Source: Acidobacteriota bacterium
Lineage (GTDB): Bacteria; Acidobacteriota; Vicinamibacteria; Vicinamibacterales; SCN-69-37
Reading direction: 5' to 3'
Assembly (NCBI GenBank): GCA_021824055.1
Contig: JAKALV010000197.1
Location: 1 to 6,291, forward strand
Length of the DNA: 6,291 nucleotides
Below are positions 1-6,291 of this stretch, piece by piece (within the stretch, counting starts at the first letter, position 1; the number at the start of each line of letters is the position of its first letter). A program made the translations under genes and the position numbers. Below the pieces are notes generated by a model, which was not told the DNA's origin, searched no databases, and was given only the letters and a program-made list of their open reading frames with translations.

Positions 1-56
1 GGCAGTGGGGCAATTGGGCAGTGAGGCAATGAGGCAGTGAGGCAGTGAGGCAGTGA
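1..56. repeat. 8-bp tandem repeat, consensus GGCAGTGA, seven units
   Basis: The first 56 bases divide exactly into seven 8-mers. Units 3, 5, 6 and 7 (17-24, 33-40, 41-48, 49-56) are perfect GGCAGTGA. Units 1, 2 and 4 differ by one to three bases (GGCAGTGG, GGCAATTG, GGCAATGA). The array may extend left of the window. Its last unit contains the GTG start codon of the downstream oxidase, and each unit boundary creates GAGG, which resembles a Shine-Dalgarno core. No protein-coding role is seen: the oxidase frame is closed by a TGA at 38-40 inside the array. Confidence 0.9.
39..55 (+). promoter_or_regulatory. Repeat-derived ribosome binding site and GTG start of the oxidase gene
   Basis: GAGG at 39-42 lies 10 nt before the GTG at 53-55. 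A second GAGG at 47-50 is only 2 nt away, which is too close to work well. GTG 53 is the first start codon after the in-frame TGA at 38-40, and the protein it opens matches the family N-terminus, so it decides the start. Both signals are products of the 8-bp repeat. The ribosome-binding role is inferred from position only. Confidence 0.45.
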
Positions 57-1435
57 GGTCAAATCAGTTCGTCGATCGCCTGCGCGACATCGTCGGCGCG
101 GAGTATGTGCGGGTCGATGAAGAGTCACGGACGACGTACGGCACTGATGCGTTGAAGCGCGGCCACCCGGCCGACGCCGTGGTCCTGCCCGCAGACACCG
201 CTGAGATTTCGCGCATCGCCGCGTTGTGCAATGAAACGCGAACGCCGCTGGTGCCGCGCGGCGGCGGCACCGGCTACACCGGCGGCGCGGTGCCCGTGCG
301 CGGGGGCGTGGTGCTCAGCCTCGAGCGCCTCAACAGGATTCTCGAAATCGACGAGCTCAACCTGCTCGCGGTGGTTGAGCCGAACGTGATCACCGGCGAC
401 ATTCAGGACGCGGTGGAGAAGGTGGGCCTGTTCTATCCGCCGGATCCCGCGAGTTTGCGGCAGTCCGTGATCGGCGGGAACGTGGCCGAATGCGCCGGCG
501 GGCCGCGCGCGTTCAAGTACGGTGTCACCAAGGCCTACGTGCTCGGTCTCGAGGCCGTGCTGCCGAGCGGCGAGATCATCCGCACCGGCGGCAAGGTCGT
601 GAAGAATGTGGTCGGCTACGACCTGACGCAGTTGCTCGTGGGATCGGAAGGCACGCTCGCGATCATCACCAAGATCATTCTGCGTCTCGTGCCGAAGCCG
701 CCCGTGCAGGTGACGATGCGCGCGAGTTTTCCGAGCGTGCGGCACGCGGTGAACGCCGTCACCAACCTGATTCGCGCGCGCGTCGTTCCGGCCGCGCTCG
801 AGCTGATCGATGGCGATTGCCTCGAAGCCGTGGCGCAGGCGTTGAACGTGCGGTCGCTGGCGCCGGCAGGCACGGCGGCGCTCCTGCTGCTCGAGGTGGA
901 TGGCATCGCCGAACAGGTGGCGGCCGAAGCGGTGCGAGTCGAGAAGGCGTGCGCCGACGCCGGTGCCACGGAATTTCTTCGCGCCAAGGACGATGCGGAG
1001 CGGCAGGAGTTGTGGCGGGTGCGGCGGGAACTCTCGCCGTCGCTCAGGATGATCACGCCGCTCAAGTTCAATCACGACGTCGTGGTGCCGAAGGGCCGCG
1101 TGCCGGAGCTATTCGAGCTGGTCGACCGCATCAAGACGCAGTTCAAGCTGCGCATTCCGTGTTTTGGGCACGTGGGCGACGGCAACATTCATGTAAACAT
1201 CATGGTCACGCCGGGCGATGAGGACGAGATTCGCCGCGCGCACGAGGCCGAGGGCGTGCTGTTCCGCGGGACCATCGCGCTCGAGGGCTCGATCAGCGGC
1301 GAGCACGGCATCGGCTTTGCGAAGGCGCCGTATCTCGCGATGGAACTGACGGGGCCCACGATCGAGACGATGCGCCGCGTAAAGCAGGCGTTCGATCCGA
1401 ACGGCATTCTGAATCCGGGCAAGATCTTTCAATAA
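53..1435 (+). CDS. FAD-linked oxidase, GlcD / D-lactate dehydrogenase family
   Basis: A 460-residue flavoprotein of the VAO/PCMH fold. The family oxidises D-2-hydroxy acids (glycolate, D-lactate, D-2-hydroxyglutarate) and passes electrons to quinone or a partner subunit. The FAD_binding_4 domain spans roughly residues 40-215: PRGGGTGYTGG at 68-78 is the flavin pyrophosphate loop, followed by YPPDPAS (128-134), GGNVAECAGGPRAFKYG (141-157) and VVGYDL...GSEGTLAIIT (187-206). The FAD-oxidase_C domain follows: HVGDGNIH (373-380) and GEHG (416-419) supply the His/His/Glu metal and active-site residues known in relatives, and it ends in the usual DPNGILNPGKIF. No Fe-S motif and no glcE or glcF neighbour are seen, so it may act alone. 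Substrate cannot be read from sequence: glycolate or D-lactate is most likely. Its TAA overlaps the next ATG, implying an operon with the cyclophilin remnant. No signal peptide or membrane segment is visible, so it is probably cytoplasmic or peripheral at the membrane. Confidence 0.93.
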   Translation: MRSNQFVDRLRDIVGAEYVRVDEESRTTYGTDALKRGHPADAVVLPADTAEISRIAALCNETRTPLVPRGGGTGYTGGAVPVRGGVVLSLERLNRILEIDELNLLAVVEPNVITGDIQDAVEKVGLFYPPDPASLRQSVIGGNVAECAGGPRAFKYGVTKAYVLGLEAVLPSGEIIRTGGKVVKNVVGYDLTQLLVGSEGTLAIITKIILRLVPKPPVQVTMRASFPSVRHAVNAVTNLIRARVVPAALELIDGDCLEAVAQALNVRSLAPAGTAALLLLEVDGIAEQVAAEAVRVEKACADAGATEFLRAKDDAERQELWRVRRELSPSLRMITPLKFNHDVVVPKGRVPELFELVDRIKTQFKLRIPCFGHVGDGNIHVNIMVTPGDEDEIRRAHEAEGVLFRGTIALEGSISGEHGIGFAKAPYLAMELTGPTIETMRRVKQAFDPNGILNPGKIFQ

Positions 1436-1656
1436 TGATGCGGCTCGCGTCCGTGTTCGCGATGCTGCTGCAGGCGCAGGCCGCGCCGCCGGTGGTGGTC
1501 TTCGAAACCGCGGCGGGCAACTTCGAAGTGGCGGTCGATGTCGCGCGCCCATCACCGGCGCGAACTTGTCCGATGAAGCCGCGCGACTTGGCAAGACGGA
1601 GTGGTGGATTGGCGCGCAAGCGCTGGCGGCGGGGATCGGTCTGCGGCGCACGGTGA
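1435..1656 (+). pseudogene. Truncated, frameshifted secreted cyclophilin-type peptidyl-prolyl isomerase
   Basis: The frame opens at ATG 1435, sharing the A of the oxidase TAA; a second ATG follows at 1438. It encodes a short hydrophobic signal-like N-terminus (MRLASVFAMLLQAQA) and then PPVVVFETAAGNFEVAVDVAR. This is the first beta hairpin of cyclophilin PPIases, whose family pattern is roughly V-x-F/L-T-T-A-G-x-I/F-x-V/L-x-L-x-x-x-x-A-P-x-T-x-x-N-F. The expected continuation RAPITGAN is present but in the -1 frame at 1542-1565, so the gene is shifted within GCGCGC around 1543-1548. A loss of four bases (GCGC) would explain it. Past about 1568 nothing cyclophilin-like remains, and the active-site FHR and Q-x-G regions are absent. 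The original frame runs out to TGA at 1654-1656 as junk. About 44 of an expected roughly 150-200 residues survive. The product cannot be a working isomerase, though the short ORF could act as a leader that brings ribosomes to the permease start 11 nt beyond its stop. Confidence 0.65.
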
Positions 1657-1658
1657 AC

Positions 1659-1670
1659 GGAGACGTCATG
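1659..1670 (+). promoter_or_regulatory. Shine-Dalgarno GGAG and ATG deciding the permease start
   Basis: GGAG at 1659-1662 is followed by a 5-nt spacer and ATG at 1668-1670. This supports the ATG over the in-frame TTG at 1566, which has no clear purine-rich signal and would add 34 residues not typical of the family N-terminus. The stop of the cyclophilin remnant (TGA 1654-1656) lies just upstream, a geometry that permits translational reinitiation. Confidence 0.6.
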
Positions 1671-4052
1671 TGGACTGATCTGCGATACGCGATTCGGTCG
1701 CTGCGGCAGGCGCGATGGTTCACGGTTGGCGCGGTATTGACGTTCGCGTTGGGCATCGGCGTGAACGTGGCGGTCTTTGCGGCGGTGGACAGGATGCTGT
1801 TTCGTAAGCTGCCGTACGAACGGCCACAGGACCTGGTCGTGATGCGCGAGACCGCAGCGGACGGGTCACAGTTCTACGGAACGCTGCCGATGAACTACGT
1901 GGCCGAGGCCCGGCGGCTTGATGCGGTTGTCGATGCCTCGCAGGCCGGTTCGAACGGCCTTGGCTTCACGCTGGCCCCCGAACCGGGTGACGAAACTGCC
2001 ATTTCTCTGTCCGAGGTCTCGTATAACGCGCTCAGCGTTCTGGGCGTGCGGCCATATGCGGGCCGCGACTTCACGGAAGATGACGCGCGCTCCAAACGTC
2101 GCGTGGCGCTGATCAGTTACGAACTGTGGCAGAGCCGGTTCGCCGGTCGGCGCGACTTGATCGGCCAGCGGATCTGGAACTCGCGCGAGCCGACGGAGGT
2201 GGTGGGCATTCTGCCGCCGCACTTCATCAACGCCACCAGCTATCTCGACCCAAAGTCGGACGGAATTTTCTTGGACTTCACGTTGTTTGTCGCGCGGGAT
2301 CCTCGCGAGCGAGCGGTGCCGCCGACGATCCGGCTGAAGCCTGGCGTCTCGCTCGCTGTGGCCCAGGCGCAGGTCGATGCGATGGTCGCCCGTCTCCGCG
2401 CCGGAGAGCCCGCTCCGCCGCCCGGACGTCTGCCAACCGTCATTCGGCTCGTGCCACTCGACCGTGTGCTGTTCGGGTACTACACCTCATACCTGTGGCT
2501 GGTCGCGGCGGCTTCGGCCCTGGTGTTCCTGGTGGCCTGCGCGAATCTGTCGAGCCTGATGCTGGTCCGCGGGCGCTCGCGTGAGCAGCAGCATGCGGTG
2601 CATCTGGCGCTCGGCGCCAGTCGCGGCCGCTTGATTCGCGGCGCGCTCATCGAAGCGCTTTGTCTTGCCGTCGCGGGCGGAGCGGTGGCGGCGCTTGTGC
2701 TCGTCCTGGTCCGTCACGGTCTGGAACAGGTGCTGCCGGCCGTCTTCAGCCGATATTCGGCGGGGCTCGCCGATCTCAGGGTCATGCTCGCGTTGGTTGG
2801 CTGTGCCGTTCTGGGGGCAGCGATCGCGGGCGTCGCCCCCGGTCTTCGGGCCGGCCGGGTGGATGTGCTCGCAGCGTTGCAGCAGCATGCGGGTCGCGGC
2901 AGCGCGCGACGAATCGGCGGCCGCAGCCTGCTGCTCGTGGAAGCGGCCGTCAGCGTCTTGCTCGTTGCGGGCGCGGCCGCCACGTCTCGCAGTTTGATCG
3001 GCCTCCTGAAGACCGATCTCGGTTTTGACCCTCGGGCGCTCTACACGGTGAGCGTCTTTCTGCCGCCCCGTCCCGATCCCGGCGCGAACTACGAGCAGTA
3101 CGTCGAGGTGGAACGCGCGTTGAAGGCGATGAGCGGCATGCGCATGGTGGCTTCAGCCAACTCGTTGCCGATGGATGGCTCGCGTCCGGAGCAGCTGACA
3201 CCGGAGATGGGCCGGGTCGGCTCGCGGTATCGCGTTGGGGCCGGTCTGCTCGAGACGATGGGTGCGCGCGTCGTCGCCGGGCGGTTGATCGCGTCGGACG
3301 ATGTCGCCTCGCACGCGCACGTCGGCGTGCTGAATCTGAGCGCCCTTCGGTTCATCTGGCCGGGTGTGGACCCACAGCGAGCCGTGGGACGGTTACTTCA
3401 GAGCGGGGGAGAAGAGCCCTTCCAGATCGTCGGGATCGTGGCAGACATTCGAAGCAGCCCGGCCGCAGCTCCACAGCCGGCCCTGTTCGTGCCGGTCGAT
3501 GCGACGAAGTTTCGCTTCCTGTCGTACGTGGCCCGCACTGCGAACGGACGGCAGCCATCCGTCGTCGCAGTACGGCGGCAGCTCAAAGCCGCTGGCCTGA
3601 ACCCGACCTCGATTCAAGTCGGTGATGAGGACGTGTCGATATCGAACAGCCTGAAGAACGATCGCTTTCGCGCGGCCCTCTTCGGCGCGTTCGGCATCGC
3701 GGCTCTGGCGCTGGCGGTCATCGGTCTCTACTCGGTCGCCAGTTTCGAGGTGTCGCTGCGCCGCCGCGAACTCGGCGTCCGGATCGCGCTCGGCGCCACG
3801 CCATCAGGCCTCGGTCAGATGGTGATGCGAGAAGCCGTGCGCCCAGTGCTCGCCGGCGCGGGAATCGGTCTGATCGGCGCGTATTGGGGCGGTCAGTTTC
3901 TGCAGGCCTTCCTCGCGCGCACGGATGCGCGCGATCCGTGGACGTTGGGCATCGTCGCTGCGGTCATGGTCGTAGCGAGCGCGGCCGCCGCCTGGATCCC
4001 CGCCCGTCGCGCCGCCCGTACCGACCCGGCCGCGGTGCTGCGCGCGCACTGA
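1668..4052 (+). CDS. ADOP-type permease, duplicated FtsX/MacB-like domains, no ATPase
   Basis: A 794-residue inner-membrane protein with the ADOP layout. An N-terminal cytoplasmic stub (MWTDLRYAIRSLRQ) leads into TM1 (about 18-40). A MacB_PCD-like extracytoplasmic domain follows (about 45-265), then the first FtsX unit with three TMs (about 274-300, 325-349, 370-392) closing in GLRAGRVDVLAAL. The second half repeats the plan: TM about 420-440, second extracytoplasmic domain about 450-660, then a second FtsX unit with TMs about 667-692, 722-748 and 757-778. The hallmark cytoplasmic coupling loops are RGRSREQQHAVHLALGASRG (301-320) and RRRELGVRIALGAT (698-711), and the C-terminus is DPAAVLRAH. 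MacB relatives couple ATP hydrolysis to export or mechanotransmission, but there is no ATPase domain here and no ABC ATPase gene in the window, so the partner and cargo are unknown. PadR-type regulators often found beside ADOP genes are not seen either. Start chosen at ATG 1668 for its Shine-Dalgarno; a TTG at 1566 would give 828 residues. It occupies the place of the missing part of the cyclophilin gene. Confidence 0.9.
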   Translation: MWTDLRYAIRSLRQARWFTVGAVLTFALGIGVNVAVFAAVDRMLFRKLPYERPQDLVVMRETAADGSQFYGTLPMNYVAEARRLDAVVDASQAGSNGLGFTLAPEPGDETAISLSEVSYNALSVLGVRPYAGRDFTEDDARSKRRVALISYELWQSRFAGRRDLIGQRIWNSREPTEVVGILPPHFINATSYLDPKSDGIFLDFTLFVARDPRERAVPPTIRLKPGVSLAVAQAQVDAMVARLRAGEPAPPPGRLPTVIRLVPLDRVLFGYYTSYLWLVAAASALVFLVACANLSSLMLVRGRSREQQHAVHLALGASRGRLIRGALIEALCLAVAGGAVAALVLVLVRHGLEQVLPAVFSRYSAGLADLRVMLALVGCAVLGAAIAGVAPGLRAGRVDVLAALQQHAGRGSARRIGGRSLLLVEAAVSVLLVAGAAATSRSLIGLLKTDLGFDPRALYTVSVFLPPRPDPGANYEQYVEVERALKAMSGMRMVASANSLPMDGSRPEQLTPEMGRVGSRYRVGAGLLETMGARVVAGRLIASDDVASHAHVGVLNLSALRFIWPGVDPQRAVGRLLQSGGEEPFQIVGIVADIRSSPAAAPQPALFVPVDATKFRFLSYVARTANGRQPSVVAVRRQLKAAGLNPTSIQVGDEDVSISNSLKNDRFRAALFGAFGIAALALAVIGLYSVASFEVSLRRRELGVRIALGATPSGLGQMVMREAVRPVLAGAGIGLIGAYWGGQFLQAFLARTDARDPWTLGIVAAVMVVASAAAAWIPARRAARTDPAAVLRAH

Positions 4053-4060
4053 CGCCCTTC

Positions 4061-4223
4061 GATTCCCGGCAATTGATTCCCGATTTCCGATCTGTGCCGA
4101 TTCCCGATTCCCGATTCCCGATTCCCGATTCCCGATAATTGATTCCCGATTTCCGATCGTCGATTCCCCGATTCTCCGATTCTCCGATCGAAGATTCCCG
4201 ATTTCCGATTCCCCGATTGCCGA
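4061..4223. repeat. GATTCCC/CGATTCC short tandem repeat filling the intergenic gap
   Basis: Most of the 187-bp gap between the permease and the CoA-binding gene is variants of a 7-bp unit. There is a perfect core of five CGATTCC units (4098-4132), flanked by degenerate units carrying one-base changes (GATTTCC, GATTCTC, GATTCCCC). Higher-order order is visible: the 17-mer GATTCCCGATTTCCGAT occurs exactly three times (4075-4091, 4141-4157, 4193-4209). The first two copies are also preceded by AATT, giving a 22-bp direct repeat 66 bp apart. CGATCG occurs at 4154-4159 and 4185-4190. The unit is not palindromic, so this is neither a hairpin terminator nor a CRISPR. Long apparent frames across it on either strand merely read the repeat. 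Confidence 0.9.
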
Positions 4224-4232
4224 TGCTACTGT
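4224..4232 (+). promoter_or_regulatory. Possible extended -10 element of the CoA-binding gene
   Basis: TGCTACTGT at 4224-4232 fits an extended -10 (TG, one base, then TACTGT, which matches TATAAT at three positions including T1, A2 and T6). There is no clear -35: the nearest hexamer TTCCGA at 4203-4208 lies in the repeat at 18-bp spacing and matches TTGACA at three positions. Transcription would begin about 7 nt downstream, practically at the ATG (4240), giving a leaderless mRNA. This is weak evidence and an inference. Confidence 0.25.
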
Positions 4233-4239
4233 CGGTGTC

Positions 4240-4608
4240 ATGCCCACCGTCGCCATCCTCGGCGCGTCCACCAACCGCAGCAAGTTCGGCAACAAAGCCC
4301 TGCGCGCGTTCCGTGCCAACGGGTTCACCGTCGTCCCGATCAACCCGCGCGAAGCGGAAGTGGAAGGGGAGAAGGCCTACGCGAGCGTGCTGGACTACCC
4401 GGGCGCGATCGACGAGGCCAGCGTGTATCTGCCGCCGGCGATCGGTTTGGCGGCGATGGACCAGCTCAAGGCCAAGGGCGTGCCGGTGGTCTGGCTGAAC
4501 CCCGGAGCCGACGGTCCCGACGTCGTGGCCCGTGCCCGCGCGCTCGGCCTCGACACCCGGGTAGCGTGCAGCATTCTCGGCATCGGCGACAGCCCGGGAC
4601 GGTACTAG
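4240..4608 (+). CDS. CoA_binding_2 (YccU-like) Rossmann-fold protein
   Basis: A 122-residue single-domain protein. The N-terminal VAILGAS (4-10) is the first strand and nucleotide loop of a Rossmann fold. It is followed by K15-F-G-N18 (family pattern GAS...K.GN), VVPINP (31-36), a Tyr-Ala-Ser stretch (47-49), DEASVYLPP (58-66), WLNPGAD (85-91) and a late conserved Cys at 110. This order is that of the CoA-binding domain family (PF13380), whose members bind CoA or acyl-CoA. Length is near the 120-140 residues usual for the family. The biochemical role of this group is not established. No ligase or ATP-grasp domain is fused, so it is not an acyl-CoA synthetase itself. The ATG has no recognisable Shine-Dalgarno (the preceding bases are CTGTCGGTGTC), and ATG 4224 and GTG 4235 are out of frame. 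Cytoplasmic, with no signal or membrane segment. The gaps on both sides hold repeats, so it is probably transcribed on its own. Confidence 0.88.
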   Translation: MPTVAILGASTNRSKFGNKALRAFRANGFTVVPINPREAEVEGEKAYASVLDYPGAIDEASVYLPPAIGLAAMDQLKAKGVPVVWLNPGADGPDVVARARALGLDTRVACSILGIGDSPGRY

Positions 4609-4619
4609 CGCGACGGGAG

Positions 4620-4669
4620 CCCTTTTCCCTTTTCCCTCCCTTTACCTTTGCCCTCTGCCCTTTGCCCTG
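4620..4669. repeat. Pyrimidine-rich 7-bp repeat, CCCTTTT and GCCCTTT
   Basis: Two perfect CCCTTTT units (4620-4626, 4627-4633) are followed by a degenerate stretch, then GCCCTCT (4650-4656), GCCCTTT (4657-4663) and GCCCTG (4664-4669). The + strand is almost purely pyrimidine over 4620-4667, with only an A at 4644 and single Gs at the starts of the last units. It lies directly after the CoA-binding gene and runs into the rho promoter. It is not preceded by a usable GC-rich stem, so it is not called a terminator. Confidence 0.75.
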
Positions 4670-4676
4670 CTATATT
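4648..4676 (+). promoter_or_regulatory. Sigma-70-type promoter for rho, TTGCCC-17-TATATT
   Basis: A -35 of TTGCCC (4648-4653; four of six matches to TTGACA) is separated by 17 bp from TATATT (4671-4676; five of six matches to TATAAT). TG at 4668-4669 forms an extended -10 (TGCTATATT). Transcription should start near 4683, leaving a leader of about 62 nt before the rho ATG. The -35 lies within the CCCTTTG-type repeat, and the same TTTGCCC word recurs at 4661-4667, inside the spacer. Confidence 0.6.
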
Positions 4677-4682
4677 CAAGCT

Positions 4683-4744
4683 TCCGCACCTGACATAGTT
4701 CGTTCGTTCGTCAACACACCCCAACAATTCCCATACCCTCCAAC
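4683..4744 (+). promoter_or_regulatory. rho 5' leader: C-rich, G-free segment without Shine-Dalgarno, rut-like
   Basis: After the predicted start site come three TTCG units (4699-4710) and then 34 nt (4711-4744) with no G at all: 17 C, 12 A and 5 T by direct count. A G-free stretch cannot contain a GGAG-type ribosome site, so rho is translated without a conventional Shine-Dalgarno. C-rich, G-poor unstructured RNA is what the Rho primary site binds, and rho is autoregulated by termination in its leader in E. coli. A feedback site here is therefore plausible but inferred. Confidence 0.4.
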
Positions 4745-6181
<1,437 letters not shown>

Positions 6182-6190
6182 GGGCATGAG

Positions 6191-6252
6191 GGTGCCAAGG
6201 GGCCAAGGTTCCATGGTGTCAGGGTGCTGGTGCTGGTGCTGGTGCTGGCGCT
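6191..6252. repeat. Degenerate GGTGCCAAGG words and a GGTGCT hexamer array after rho
   Basis: Downstream of the rho TAG, GGTGCCAAGG (6191-6200) is followed by GGCCAAGG (6201-6208). Then come four perfect GGTGCT hexamers (6223-6246) and one variant GGCGCT (6247-6252). GGTGC words continue loosely to about 6280. No stem followed by a T-run is visible, so no intrinsic terminator for rho is supported in the 110 bases up to the window edge, and no complete gene is there. Confidence 0.8.
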
Positions 6253-6291
6253 GGGTGCGAAGGTGCCTGGTGCTCGGTGCCGTTCTGCTGG

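Noticed and set aside
125..1075. A 316-codon minus-strand frame opposite the oxidase
   Set aside because: It is antisense to conserved FAD-binding motifs and has low-complexity Arg/His composition, so it is a codon-bias shadow.
490..1221. A 243-codon + strand frame inside the oxidase gene
   Set aside because: It overlaps conserved oxidase motifs in another frame and is extremely Arg/Gly/Ala-rich with no recognisable domain.
1435..1656. Intact small secreted protein of 73 residues
   Set aside because: Only the first part matches a known fold. After the frameshift point the residues are Arg-rich out-of-frame translation, and the cyclophilin continuation is visible in the neighbouring frame.
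1566..1667. N-terminal extension of the permease from TTG 1566
   Set aside because: TTG lacks a clear ribosome site, whereas ATG 1668 has GGAG at 5-nt spacing and gives the normal ADOP N-terminus. The extension overlaps the PPIase remnant frame.
4061..4223. CRISPR array
   Set aside because: Units are 7 bp with no unique spacers of uniform length. The 17-mer copies are spaced unevenly (66 and 52 bp) and the intervening DNA is more of the same repeat.
3804..4343. A minus-strand frame with repeated Ile-Gly-Asn-Arg-Glu-Ser peptide units
   Set aside because: The peptide repeat is only the GATTCCC array read on the other strand, flanked by antisense of the permease and CoA-binding genes.
4588..4634. 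Intrinsic terminator after the CoA-binding gene
   Set aside because: Only a 4-bp CCCG/CGGG pairing with a long loop can be drawn, and the following tract is broken CCCTTTT, not a T-run.
6182..6291. Intrinsic terminator after rho
   Set aside because: No inverted repeat followed by T-rich sequence was found; the region is direct repeats of GGTGC words.

Overview
The window is GC-rich, compactly coded bacterial chromosome, with every real gene on the + strand. It most likely comes from an Acidobacteriota genome, probably the Vicinamibacteria (former subgroup 6). Two things suggest this. There is a stand-alone two-FtsX-domain permease of the ADOP type (acidobacterial duplicated orphan permease), and the gaps are filled with short G-rich or C-rich tandem repeats. 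The phylum call is inference from gene content and style, because no rRNA or other phylogenetic marker was compared.

Layout from left to right. (1) Bases 1-56 are an 8-bp tandem repeat that runs into the GTG start of a FAD-linked oxidase of the GlcD / D-lactate dehydrogenase family (53-1435). (2) Overlapping its stop codon (TAATG) is the start of a secreted cyclophilin-type peptidyl-prolyl isomerase. Only about the first 44 residues survive, and they are split by a frameshift in a GCGC run, so it is a pseudogene (1435-1656). (3) A 794-residue ADOP permease follows (1668-4052) with its own Shine-Dalgarno. (4) A 187-bp gap (4053-4239) is mostly GATTCCC-type repeats. (5) A small CoA_binding_2 (YccU-like) Rossmann protein is at 4240-4608. 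(6) A 136-bp gap (4609-4744) holds a CCCTTTT/GCCCTTT tract, a good sigma-70-type promoter and a G-free C-rich leader. (7) A complete transcription termination factor Rho (rho) is at 4745-6181. (8) The last 110 bases contain a GGTGCT repeat and no identifiable gene.

How the genes relate. The oxidase and the cyclophilin were evidently co-transcribed and translationally coupled. The permease now sits where the rest of the cyclophilin should be, so it may have been inserted there or joined by a deletion, and it may be read from the oxidase transcript. The CoA-binding protein and Rho appear to be separate units. Rho has its own promoter and a leader with features expected of Rho-dependent autoregulation.

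I found no CRISPR array, tRNA, rRNA, transposase or convincing new multi-gene system. The most interesting items are the cyclophilin/permease junction, the rho leader, and the fact that each substantial intergenic gap carries a different short tandem repeat that touches expression signals.
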